A stretch of 6,362 nucleotides of DNA from an uncultured Oscillospiraceae bacterium (GTDB taxonomy: Bacteria; Bacillota; Clostridia; Oscillospirales; Acutalibacteraceae): the NCBI GenBank assembly GCA_958451705.1, contig CAUDRD010000100.1, forward strand, positions 1-6,362, given 5' to 3'. The first letter of the stretch is position 1. Each line of letters starts with the position of its first letter. The notes beneath the pieces are model-generated. The model worked only from the letters and a program-made list of their open reading frames with translations, was not told the DNA's origin and ran no database searches. The position numbers were made by a program, and so were the translations under genes. This document shows positions 1 to 6,059 of this stretch, piece by piece.

Positions 1-1
1 G

Positions 2-421
2 GACTACTCCCATCTGAGCTGGCCTCAGATAGAGAAGCTGAGCAAAAATCCGAGAGTTGAGCTTCAGAACCACACCTATGATTTGCACACAGGCGATAAA
101 GGCCGAAAGGGCTGTATGCGAAAATCCGGGGAAAGCCTACAGCATTACGAGGCTGTTGTAAAGACGGACATTGAAAAGCTTCAGAATCTGCTTTATGAGC
201 ATACTGGCAGAAAACCGGACACAATGGTTTTTCCCTTCGGAGCCTTCAGCGATGAAACAGTGGAAATAGTCAAAGGCATGGGATTTAAGGCGGTATTTAC
301 CTGCCGTGAAAAGATAAACTATATTAAGCGGGGAGAAAGCAGTCTCTATTCGCTTGGCAGATTTAACCGTGCTCACGGCAAAAGTTCAGAGGAATTTTTC
401 AAATGTCTCGAAGCAGACTGA
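2..421 (+). CDS. Polysaccharide deacetylase (NodB/CE4-like), C-terminal fragment
   Basis: Partial gene; the reading frame is open from base 2 to the TGA at 419-421 and gives 139 residues, with the N-terminus outside the window. Seen: NHTYDLH (His codons at 71-73 and 86-88) resembles the metal-binding H[ST]xxxH motif of the PgaB/IcaB type of NodB deacetylases. MVFPFGAF (224-247) followed by ETVEIVKGMGFKAVFT matches the family's [YF]P[YF]G motif and the last strand-helix of the barrel; LGRFNRAHG is a typical end. The first conserved Asp-Asp motif lies upstream and cannot be checked. Family knowledge: these enzymes remove N- or O-acetyl groups from cell-wall or exported polysaccharides, usually outside the cell; any signal peptide or membrane anchor would be in the missing part. 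The substrate cannot be told. A TTG at 83 is inside the conserved motif and is not the start. No RBS-spaced gene follows within 570 bases, so it seems to end its own transcript. Confidence 0.85.
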   Translation, partial: DYSHLSWPQIEKLSKNPRVELQNHTYDLHTGDKGRKGCMRKSGESLQHYEAVVKTDIEKLQNLLYEHTGRKPDTMVFPFGAFSDETVEIVKGMGFKAVFTCREKINYIKRGESSLYSLGRFNRAHGKSSEEFFKCLEAD

Positions 422-439
422 GCCTAAAGCAAATCGCAT

Positions 440-589
440 CAGTGTAACGCTGCACCCAAGTTATACACCGACCGACAGTAACAAATAGCTATAAATTTCT
501 GCGCTTAAGGCTTTGGATAACTTTAGACGTATGCAGATATACCACTTGGTTACTCGGAGTGTGTGCGGCATGGGTACAGTGTTACACTG
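440..589. repeat. 150-bp imperfect palindrome, repeat family member 1
   Basis: Arms of 19 bases (440-458 and 571-589) are reverse complements with two differences; in + strand RNA one would be a G-U wobble. Inside, CCGA (472-475) pairs with TCGG (554-557), GTAAC (478-482) with GTTAC (549-553), and TCTGC (498-502) with GCAGA (533-537), so most of the element can fold on itself. The left arm core GTAACGCTGCACCCAA recurs almost unchanged at 5731-5746, and the right half (AGTGTNTGCG then TGGGTNCA) recurs at 5781-5800. I see no target-site duplication beside it. It starts 18 bases after the deacetylase stop. It could be a non-autonomous mobile element or a REP-like hairpin near the 3' end of that transcript. 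Confidence 0.75.
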
Positions 590-670
590 CTCTAAGTATG
601 TAGAAAAAATTTCAAAAATGACAAAACATAATGAGACTGTAGAAAAACCTTAAATTTAGCACAAAAAATC

Positions 671-722
671 GGCTCCCTTGTGTAAAGGGAGCTGTCAAAG
701 CGTAAGCTTTGACTGAGGGATT
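671..722. repeat. Twin-hairpin intergenic repeat
   Basis: Two perfect hairpins lie side by side. GCTCCCTT (672-679) pairs with AAGGGAGC (685-692) over a 5-base loop, and GTCAAAGC (694-701) pairs with GCTTTGAC (706-713) over a 4-base loop, followed by TGAGGGATT. From memory, this pattern (a GGCTCCCTT/AAGGGAGC hairpin, a GTC...GAC hairpin, then TGAGGGATTG) is a very common interspersed repeat in Clostridiales gut genomes, probably a MITE remnant. Only one copy is visible here, so its repeat status rests on recall. It is not a terminator by form, because no T-run follows either stem. Confidence 0.7.
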
Positions 723-863
723 GTAAAGAAAAAACTTGATAATACAATACTTTTCTCAGCACTGCTTAGTTGCACGAAACAGCGCCTTGAATTGTTCTGA
801 CAATAAAATGACTTTATCGACAAGCTACATAATTTTATATTATTTATTGCTTTAGATATACAA

Positions 864-886
864 TCAACAATCTCCGTATTTGTTGA
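864..886. promoter_or_regulatory. 7-bp inverted repeat over the -35 box, candidate operator
   Basis: TCAACAA (864-870) and TTGTTGA (880-886) are exact reverse complements separated by nine bases. The right arm covers four bases of the -35 hexamer (883-888), so a dimeric protein bound here would block or recruit RNA polymerase. The position is what suggests an operator; the binding protein is unknown. An AraC-type activator usually prefers direct repeats upstream of -35, so this need not be the site of the regulator encoded at 6060. Confidence 0.4.
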
Positions 887-910
887 CAAGATTTTCCTAA
901 ATGTTATAAT
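883..910 (+). promoter_or_regulatory. SigA-type promoter of the alpha-galactosidase/GH2 operon
   Basis: TTGACA (883-888) and TATAAT (905-910) both match the vegetative consensus exactly, with a 16-base spacer. A TG dinucleotide at 902-903 makes an extended -10. Transcription should start near 917, giving an untranslated leader of about 80 bases before the ATG at 997. With such a strong core promoter, regulation by repression or by catabolite control is easier to picture than simple activation; this is inference. Confidence 0.85.
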
Positions 911-986
911 CTCATTAGTGAATTTTGCATAAGTGAAAGGGCGTTTTTAAGAAACTCCTTAACGTCGAAAAGAATTTTTTTATTTC

Positions 987-991
987 GGAGG
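987..991 (+). promoter_or_regulatory. Ribosome binding site of the alpha-galactosidase
   Basis: GGAGG sits five bases before the ATG at 997. It is the only strong Shine-Dalgarno match near the beginning of the frame and fixes the start codon. Confidence 0.9.
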
Positions 992-996
992 AAAAT

Positions 997-3348
997 ATGA
1001 TTAAAGTTACAGAAAAAAATGTGTTCCACCTTTCAACTAAAAGGACAAGCTATATTCTGCGTGTGCTGGAATCCGGACAGCTGGAGTCTGTTTATTACGG
1101 AAGGAAAATTCCACAGTGCGAGGATTATTCCTTTATATATGATAAACACGCAGTAGGTTTCAGTAACTCCACCGCATATTCAAGGGAGACAGGTAATTTC
1201 TCACTTGACCACATTGCCCTTGAATACTCATCCTACGGCAAAGGCGATTATCGTTCACCGGCTATTTCAATGCAGACACCTGATGGCTGCTTTACAACAG
1301 ATTTTAAATTCGTAAAGGCTGATGTTACAAACGTAAAGCCGACTCTTAATGGACTTCCCTCTTCCTACGGTGAATCTCAGACTTTGACAGTTGTACTTGA
1401 AGATAAAGCTATAGGAGTGTTCCTCAATCTCTTCTACACTGTATTTGAAGATGCCGATGTGATAACAAGAAGTGTAAGAGTTGTTAACTCCGGAAAGGAA
1501 AAGGTGACTCTCACAAACATCATGAGTGCTCAAATAGATCTTCCTCCGGCTGAGTACACAATGGTAACCTTTGACGGAACCTGGGCAAGAGAACGCTATA
1601 AGCACGAAAAGAAGCTCAGCCAAGGTGAATTTTCCGTAGGTTCAATAACAGGCGGCAGCTCCAACAGACACAATCCCTTCTTTATTATCAAGAAGGATTC
1701 CTGTACAGAGGAAAATGGCGAATGTTACGGCTTTAACCTTGTTTATTCGGGCAACCATATTGCGAAGGCGGAGGTTTCTCCCCACGGTATTGTGAGAGTG
1801 CAGAACGGTATAAATCCCTTCGAGTTTCGCTGGGAAATAGCTCCCGGAGAAAGTTTTGATGCTCCCGAATCAGTTATGACATTCAGCTTTGAGGGTCTTA
1901 ACGGCATGAGCCATAATATGCACCGCTTCGTAAAGGAAAACATAGTAAGAGGAGAGTGGAAATATAAGGAGCGCCCTGTACTTGTAAATAACTGGGAGGC
2001 AACCTATTTTTATTTTAACGAAAAGAAAATTGTTTCAATAGCAAAATCCGCAAAAGAAATAGGCGCCGAACTCTTCGTCCTTGACGACGGCTGGTTCGGT
2101 AAGAGAAACAACGATAAAACCTCTCTCGGTGATTGGTATGTAAATAAAAAGAAGCTTCCCTCAGGCATCGCGGGACTTTCAAAGAAGATAAACGACCTGG
2201 GTCTTATGTTCGGTTTATGGGTTGAGCCTGAGATGATAAGCCGTGACAGTGACCTTTTCAGAGCGCATCCCGACTGGGCAATGCAGACCTCAAAATATGA
2301 GACCAGCGAGGGAAGAAACCAGTATTATCTCGACCTTACCCGCCGTGACGTAAGGGATTTTATAATCGACGCCATGACCGACGTTTTCAAAATGGGAAAT
2401 ATCCAGTACATTAAGTGGGATATGAACCGCCATTTTTCCGATGTTTTCTCCCTTAGTGAAAACTTTAATAACGGCGAGTATTTTCATAGATATATTCTCG
2501 GATTATATGAAATACTTGACGTATTGACAGGCCGTTTTCCCCATATTCTTTTCGAATCCTGCTCAAGCGGCGGCAACAGGTTTGATTTAGGTATGTTCTG
2601 CTATATGCCTCAGTGCTGGACAAGTGACAATACCGACGCCCTTGACCGTATGCATATTCAGAGCGGAACATCTTACGGTTATCCCCAGTCCGTAATGACA
2701 ATGCACGTTTCCTGCTCACCAAGCTTTGCGAGTCTGCGTCCCTCATCTTTTGAGCACCGTTTTAACGTAGCAGCTTTCGGCCTTACGGGATATGAAATGG
2801 ATGTAACTGCTCTTACACCTTTTGAAAAGGCAGTTGCAAAAAAGCAAATTGCTTTCTATAAGGAACACCGCAAGCTTTTGCAGTTCGGTGAATTTACAAG
2901 AATCGGTGACTGTTTCAAGGATAATAAGTTCTGCTGGCAGGTGACTTCTGAGGATAAGAGGGAAGCGATACTCGGCTTCTTCCAGAACAGAATACAGCCC
3001 AACGGCGGCCAGGATATAGTTAAATTTGCCTCACTTAATGAGGATACAATTTATGATTTAAAAGCGAGAGTTCAGGGCTTTAATCTTCGTGCCCTTGGCG
3101 AAGTGTTAAACGGAACGCCTCTTTTTAAATTTGATTTAGAGGACGGAAAGGTTTACGACTTTATCGTTGACCGTTTCCGTATGCCTACTGAGAAAGAGGA
3201 GTTTACCGTAAGCGGCGCTGGACTGATGTACGCCGGCTTCAGACCCAAACAGTGTTATGCTCTGAGCGGGTTCAACAGGGATACAAGACTGATGCTTGAC
3301 AACGACTCAAGACTTTACTATGTAAAGGAAAGGAAGGAAACAGAATAA
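997..3348 (+). CDS. Alpha-galactosidase, glycoside hydrolase family 36
   Basis: 783 residues. It hydrolyses terminal alpha-galactosides (melibiose, raffinose, stachyose or galactomannan fragments) by the retaining mechanism. There is no signal peptide, so it is cytoplasmic and works on imported sugars. Domains: N-terminal beta-sandwich about 1-320, TIM barrel about 325-650, C-terminal beta domain to the end. Motifs seen: NNWEATYF (331-338), DDGWFG (363-368), YIKWDMNRH with D475 as the expected nucleophile, ESCSSGGNRFD (520-530), and CWTSDNTD with D544 as the expected acid/base. These are the hallmarks of the bacterial GH36 group that includes AgaA, RafA and MelA. The length is about 50 residues above the roughly 710-740 usual for that group, with no break in frame. 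It is the first gene of the operon, with its own promoter and RBS; its TAA overlaps the ATG of the GH2 gene. Alpha-N-acetylgalactosaminidase activity cannot be excluded from sequence alone. Confidence 0.96.
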   Translation: MIKVTEKNVFHLSTKRTSYILRVLESGQLESVYYGRKIPQCEDYSFIYDKHAVGFSNSTAYSRETGNFSLDHIALEYSSYGKGDYRSPAISMQTPDGCFTTDFKFVKADVTNVKPTLNGLPSSYGESQTLTVVLEDKAIGVFLNLFYTVFEDADVITRSVRVVNSGKEKVTLTNIMSAQIDLPPAEYTMVTFDGTWARERYKHEKKLSQGEFSVGSITGGSSNRHNPFFIIKKDSCTEENGECYGFNLVYSGNHIAKAEVSPHGIVRVQNGINPFEFRWEIAPGESFDAPESVMTFSFEGLNGMSHNMHRFVKENIVRGEWKYKERPVLVNNWEATYFYFNEKKIVSIAKSAKEIGAELFVLDDGWFGKRNNDKTSLGDWYVNKKKLPSGIAGLSKKINDLGLMFGLWVEPEMISRDSDLFRAHPDWAMQTSKYETSEGRNQYYLDLTRRDVRDFIIDAMTDVFKMGNIQYIKWDMNRHFSDVFSLSENFNNGEYFHRYILGLYEILDVLTGRFPHILFESCSSGGNRFDLGMFCYMPQCWTSDNTDALDRMHIQSGTSYGYPQSVMTMHVSCSPSFASLRPSSFEHRFNVAAFGLTGYEMDVTALTPFEKAVAKKQIAFYKEHRKLLQFGEFTRIGDCFKDNKFCWQVTSEDKREAILGFFQNRIQPNGGQDIVKFASLNEDTIYDLKARVQGFNLRALGEVLNGTPLFKFDLEDGKVYDFIVDRFRMPTEKEEFTVSGAGLMYAGFRPKQCYALSGFNRDTRLMLDNDSRLYYVKERKETE
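3331..3337 (+). promoter_or_regulatory. Ribosome binding site of the GH2 gene
   Basis: AGGAAGG lies ten bases before the ATG at 3348, inside the last codons of the upstream gene. With the TAATG overlap it suggests reinitiation by ribosomes finishing the alpha-galactosidase. The spacing is slightly long. Confidence 0.6.
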
Positions 3349-5720
3349 TGCGAAAGGTACAGCATTTAAACTTTGACTGGAAGTATACCCCTGATTTTAA
3401 AGAGGAATATCTGAAACACGATTACGATTACTCATCCTTTGAAACGGTGCAGATTCCCCACACAAACAAGGAGCTTCCCTTCAACTATTTTGACGAAAGA
3501 GATTATCAGTTTGTAAGCTGCTACAAAAAGACATTTACTTTAAAATCGCAAAAAGGCAAAAGGTATTTGCTTCACTTTGAAGGAGCCGCAAACTATTCAA
3601 AGGTCTACCTTAATGGAAAGTTTATCGGTGAGCACAAGGGCGGATATACCCCATTTACCTTTGATATTACCGATACTGCCGTAAAGGGAGAAAATCTAAT
3701 CACCGTAGTACTCGATTCTACGGAGCGTCCCGAAATTCCGCCTTTCGGAAGAGTTGTAGACTACCTTTGCTACGGCGGAATATACAGAGAGGTATGGCTT
3801 GAAGAAGTAAGTGAAACTTATATCGAAAACGTATTTGTGCGCACAAAGTACGCCGATATGCCCAATAAGCTTATTGACGCAGACATCAGCTTTTCAGAGA
3901 GCACTAAGGGTACAATGGAGCTTTTCCTTATGGACGGCGAAGAAACCGTAAAGACGAAGAAATTCGCCTTTGAGGGAAAAGTTATAAAAGTAAAATGGCG
4001 TGCAGAAAATGCCATTCCGTGGGATATAGCTAACCCGAAGCTTTACACTTTAAAAATCGTACTTAACGGCGGACAGGATGAAACTCAGGTTCGTTTCGGT
4101 TTCCGTGAAGCTCAGTTCCGCAAAGACGGATTCTATCTCAACGGAAAGAAAATTAAAATCAGAGGACTTAACCGTCATCAAAGCTACCCTTATGTGGGTT
4201 ATGCAATGCCGAAATCTGCACAGGAAAGCGACGCCGATTTGCTTAAATTCAAACTCGGCTGCAACCTTGTAAGAACTTCACATTATCCCGATTCCATTCA
4301 CTTCCTCAACCGCTGTGACGAAATCGGACTTCTGGTCTTTACCGAGATGCCCAGCTGGCAGTTTACCGGCGAAGGCGAGTGGCGTGAAAACTGTCTTGAT
4401 AATATCAAACGCATGATTATCCGTGACAGAAACCACCCAAGCGTAATCCTTTGGGGCGTAAGAGTTAACGAGGGTCAGGACTGCGACGAGCTTTACACTA
4501 AGACAAACGCCCTTGCACATTCCCTCGATGATACCCGTCAGACCGGCGGCGTAAGAAACTTCCCCAGAAGCCATCTTCTTGAGGACGTATATACATATAA
4601 CGACTTTATCCACAGCGGCGGAAAAGTGGTTCTTCTGCCTCCCGAAATTGTTGCGGGCTTCTCAGCTCCCTATCTTGTAACGGAGCACAACGGCCATATG
4701 TATCCCACAAAGAGCTTTGATAAAGAGGATGTAAGGGTGGAGCACGCTCTTCGTCATGCAAGAGTTCTCAATAAGGCATACGGCAGCGGCAGAACCTCCG
4801 GTGCAATCGGCTGGTGCATGGCTGACTACAATACCCATAAGGATTTCGGCAGCGGCGACAGAATCTGCTATCATGGCGTTACGGATATGTTCCGTGTTCC
4901 GAAGCTTGCAGCTTCCGTTTACGCTTCACAGCAGGATGACCACACTGTAATGGAGGTATCCTCTTCAATGGATATCGGTGAACATCCAGCAAGCCAGAAA
5001 GGTCAGATTTACGTTTTCACAAACTGCGATTATGTAAAGCTCTATAAAAACGGAGTTTATGTAAGCACCGCTTATCCCAATCGCAAGCGGTTCCCCAATC
5101 TTCCTCATCCGCCGATTTTTGCCGATGACTTTATCGGAGACGTTCTCGAAAAGGATGAAAAGCTCAATAAGGCGGCGGTAAAGCTAATAAAGCCGGCTCT
5201 TATTGAAGGCTGCAAAAAGGGAACAAATATTCCCGTTCAGTATTTTGCTCTTGCAGGTCTCGGAATGGTTGCGGGAGGCATCGGCATAGGCAGGCTTGTA
5301 AATATAATCGAAAAATATGTAGGTGACTGGGGCGACGAGCAGGTTTCCTACCGCTTTGAGGGATACAAGGACGGAATGCTTGTAAAGACGGTTATCAAGA
5401 CTGCCGTTGCAAAGGAAAAATTGAAGGTCGATGCAGATAAGCTTATGCTCTGCGAGGATGAAACCTATGACGTTTCAAGGGTACAGATTACTGCCGTTGA
5501 CCAGAACGGAAACCGTCTTCCCTTTGCGAGCAACTCAATAACTCTTTCCGTCAGGGGAGCAGTTGAGGTGATAGGACCCAAGCAGCTTTCACTTATCGGC
5601 GGAGATATTGCGTTTTGGGTAAAGACAAAGGGACAGTCAGGCAAAGGCGTTGTCACAATCAAGTCACCCGGCTTTGACGATATAAGAGTGGATTTCGTAG
5701 CCGAGAAAAAGGCAAACTGA
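3348..5720 (+). CDS. Glycoside hydrolase family 2, probable beta-galactosidase
   Basis: 790 residues, no signal peptide, cytoplasmic. Order seen: sugar-binding jelly roll about 1-160 (VYLNGKFIGEHKGGYTPF), Ig-like sandwich about 162-255, TIM barrel about 256-540, then C-terminal beta domains. Barrel motifs: KIRGLNRHQSYP (R272-H277), RTSHYP (309-314), NHPSVILW followed by GVRVNE with E375 as the expected acid/base, and VTEHNGHMYP with E446 as the expected nucleophile. W489 in GWCMADY fits the substrate-platform Trp. The NxK motif that marks beta-glucuronidases is absent at YHGVTDMFRVPK (508-519), so galactosidase is favoured; other beta-linked sugars remain possible. Residues 557-580 resemble a DUF4982-type strand region, about 591-660 form a predicted helical insert, and about 690-790 resemble the Ig-like end domain of GH2. 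It is the second gene of the operon, coupled to the GH36 gene, which suggests joint breakdown of a mixed-linkage galactoside. Confidence 0.93.
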   Translation: MRKVQHLNFDWKYTPDFKEEYLKHDYDYSSFETVQIPHTNKELPFNYFDERDYQFVSCYKKTFTLKSQKGKRYLLHFEGAANYSKVYLNGKFIGEHKGGYTPFTFDITDTAVKGENLITVVLDSTERPEIPPFGRVVDYLCYGGIYREVWLEEVSETYIENVFVRTKYADMPNKLIDADISFSESTKGTMELFLMDGEETVKTKKFAFEGKVIKVKWRAENAIPWDIANPKLYTLKIVLNGGQDETQVRFGFREAQFRKDGFYLNGKKIKIRGLNRHQSYPYVGYAMPKSAQESDADLLKFKLGCNLVRTSHYPDSIHFLNRCDEIGLLVFTEMPSWQFTGEGEWRENCLDNIKRMIIRDRNHPSVILWGVRVNEGQDCDELYTKTNALAHSLDDTRQTGGVRNFPRSHLLEDVYTYNDFIHSGGKVVLLPPEIVAGFSAPYLVTEHNGHMYPTKSFDKEDVRVEHALRHARVLNKAYGSGRTSGAIGWCMADYNTHKDFGSGDRICYHGVTDMFRVPKLAASVYASQQDDHTVMEVSSSMDIGEHPASQKGQIYVFTNCDYVKLYKNGVYVSTAYPNRKRFPNLPHPPIFADDFIGDVLEKDEKLNKAAVKLIKPALIEGCKKGTNIPVQYFALAGLGMVAGGIGIGRLVNIIEKYVGDWGDEQVSYRFEGYKDGMLVKTVIKTAVAKEKLKVDADKLMLCEDETYDVSRVQITAVDQNGNRLPFASNSITLSVRGAVEVIGPKQLSLIGGDIAFWVKTKGQSGKGVVTIKSPGFDDIRVDFVAEKKAN

Positions 5721-5725
5721 GTTTG

Positions 5726-5816
5726 GCGGCGTGACGCTGCACCCAATTCGCACACTTACTGTCAGAAACGAGAAAATATAAGTGTCTGCGAGTGGGTTCA
5801 AACTGTACCAAGCCGC
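5726..5816. repeat. 91-bp hairpin repeat, family member 2
   Basis: Stem pieces seen: GCGGC (5726-5730) with GCCGC (5812-5816), ACCCA (5741-5745) with TGGGT (5793-5797), CGCA (5749-5752) with TGCG (5787-5790), and CACTTA (5753-5758) with TAAGTG (5779-5784), closing a 20-base loop. GTGACGCTGCACCCAA (5731-5746) differs by one base from the left arm of the element at 440-589, and the right arm is also related. It begins five bases after the GH2 stop codon, so it forms the 3' end of the operon mRNA ahead of the terminator. Confidence 0.7.
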
Positions 5817-5841
5817 ACTATTTTTCCATAAATAAAAGATT

Positions 5842-5884
5842 AATGCCTGCGTTTGAGGTAAATCCTATTCGCAGGCATTTTGTT
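5842..5884 (+). terminator. Rho-independent terminator of the glycosidase operon
   Basis: AATGCCTGCG (5842-5851) pairs perfectly with CGCAGGCATT (5870-5879), enclosing an 18-base loop that can itself form a small AGG/CCT stem. The stem runs into TTTTGTTT. It lies 121 bases after the GH2 stop and closes the two-gene operon. An A-rich stretch before the stem (5830-5838) could give weak termination from the other direction. Confidence 0.9.
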
Positions 5885-5893
5885 TAATAGAGA

Positions 5894-5966
5894 GCAGGTT
5901 AAACCTGCACCCAATCCGCACATCAACTTACATAGCAGGAAACTAACCCTCCTGCGGGTAGTTTAA
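5894..5966. repeat. Hairpin repeat, family member 3
   Basis: CTGCACCCAATCCGCACA at 5905-5922 matches 5737-5754 of member 2 (CTGCACCCAATTCGCACA) at all but one base. TTAAAC (5899-5904) pairs with GTTTAA (5961-5966), and ACCC (5909-5912) with GGGT (5956-5959). The first bases also form a tight 7+7 palindrome, GCAGGTT-A-AACCTGC (5894-5908). GCAGGTTAA (5894-5902) has an exact inverted partner TTAACCTGC at 6011-6019, so the element may instead end there, at 126 bp. The right boundary is uncertain. Confidence 0.55.
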
Positions 5967-6045
5967 ATCTATATTCCAGGTTTTCACCTCAATCCCCAGC
6001 GAAAAATAAATTAACCTGCCTGCGATTATAGCAAATTCTCTTAAA

Positions 6046-6051
6046 AAGGAG
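6046..6051 (+). promoter_or_regulatory. Ribosome binding site of the AraC-type regulator
   Basis: AAGGAG, eight bases before the ATG at 6060; strong match and ideal spacing, which fixes the start of the truncated gene. Confidence 0.85.
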
Positions 6052-6059
6052 CAGAAAAA

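Larger units (their letters stand above)
422..996. other. Intergenic region with two repeat elements and operon promoter
   Basis: A 575-base gap between the deacetylase stop and the alpha-galactosidase start. It holds a 150-bp palindromic element (440-589), an AT-rich spacer, a compact twin-hairpin repeat (671-722), about 140 bases of AT-rich sequence with no clear gene, and a strong promoter with an inverted repeat on its -35 box. The only ORF of note, on the minus strand at 695-889, runs through the twin-hairpin repeat, has no family resemblance and is not called. No typical GC-stem plus T-run terminator follows the deacetylase; the palindrome may fill that role. Confidence 0.8.
5721..6059. 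other. Intergenic region with terminator and two hairpin repeats
   Basis: A 339-base gap after the GH2 stop. In order it holds a 91-bp hairpin repeat starting five bases after the stop, a rho-independent terminator, a third hairpin repeat, and about 90 bases of AT-rich leader up to the RBS of the next gene. I found no convincing -35/-10 pair for that gene; the best -10-like string (GATTAT, 6024-6029) lacks a partner at the right distance. No open frame of note lies here. Confidence 0.75.

Noticed and set aside
83..85. TTG as start codon of the deacetylase fragment
   Set aside because: It falls inside the conserved NHTYDLH motif and has no suitable RBS; the frame is open to the window edge, so the gene begins upstream.
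600..647. Direct repeat GTAGAAAAA at 600-608 and 639-647
   Set aside because: Nine A-rich bases in an AT-rich spacer can easily repeat by chance; no further copies give a CRISPR- or iteron-like pattern.
695..889. 64-residue minus-strand ORF in the intergenic region
   Set aside because: It runs through one of the twin hairpins and the operon promoter, has no recognisable motif, and its low-complexity content fits chance.
934..949. Possible CcpA cre site TGAAAGGGCGTTTTTA in the operon leader
   Set aside because: Only partly matches the cre consensus and lacks the final CA; too weak to call, though its position downstream of the start would suit catabolite repression.
1267..1623. 118-residue minus-strand ORF inside the alpha-galactosidase gene
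   Set aside because: Shadow of a gene with strong family motifs on the + strand; the reverse protein has no family resemblance. The other antisense and offset ORFs within 997-5720 are rejected for the same reason.
5247..5320. Possible membrane segment in the GH2 protein (residues 634-654)
   Set aside because: Very glycine-rich, with an Arg and an Asn inside, and set in the middle of a soluble enzyme with no signal peptide; more likely buried helix packing.
5465..5755. 96-residue minus-strand ORF over the end of the GH2 gene
   Set aside because: Antisense to a conserved domain and extends into the hairpin repeat; no motif.
5787..5816. tRNA-like GGGTTCAAA resembling a T-arm, with GCGGC/GCCGC as a possible acceptor stem
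   Set aside because: The bases around TTCAAAC do not form a 5-bp T-stem, and no D-arm or anticodon arm fits; the pairings belong to the hairpin repeat.
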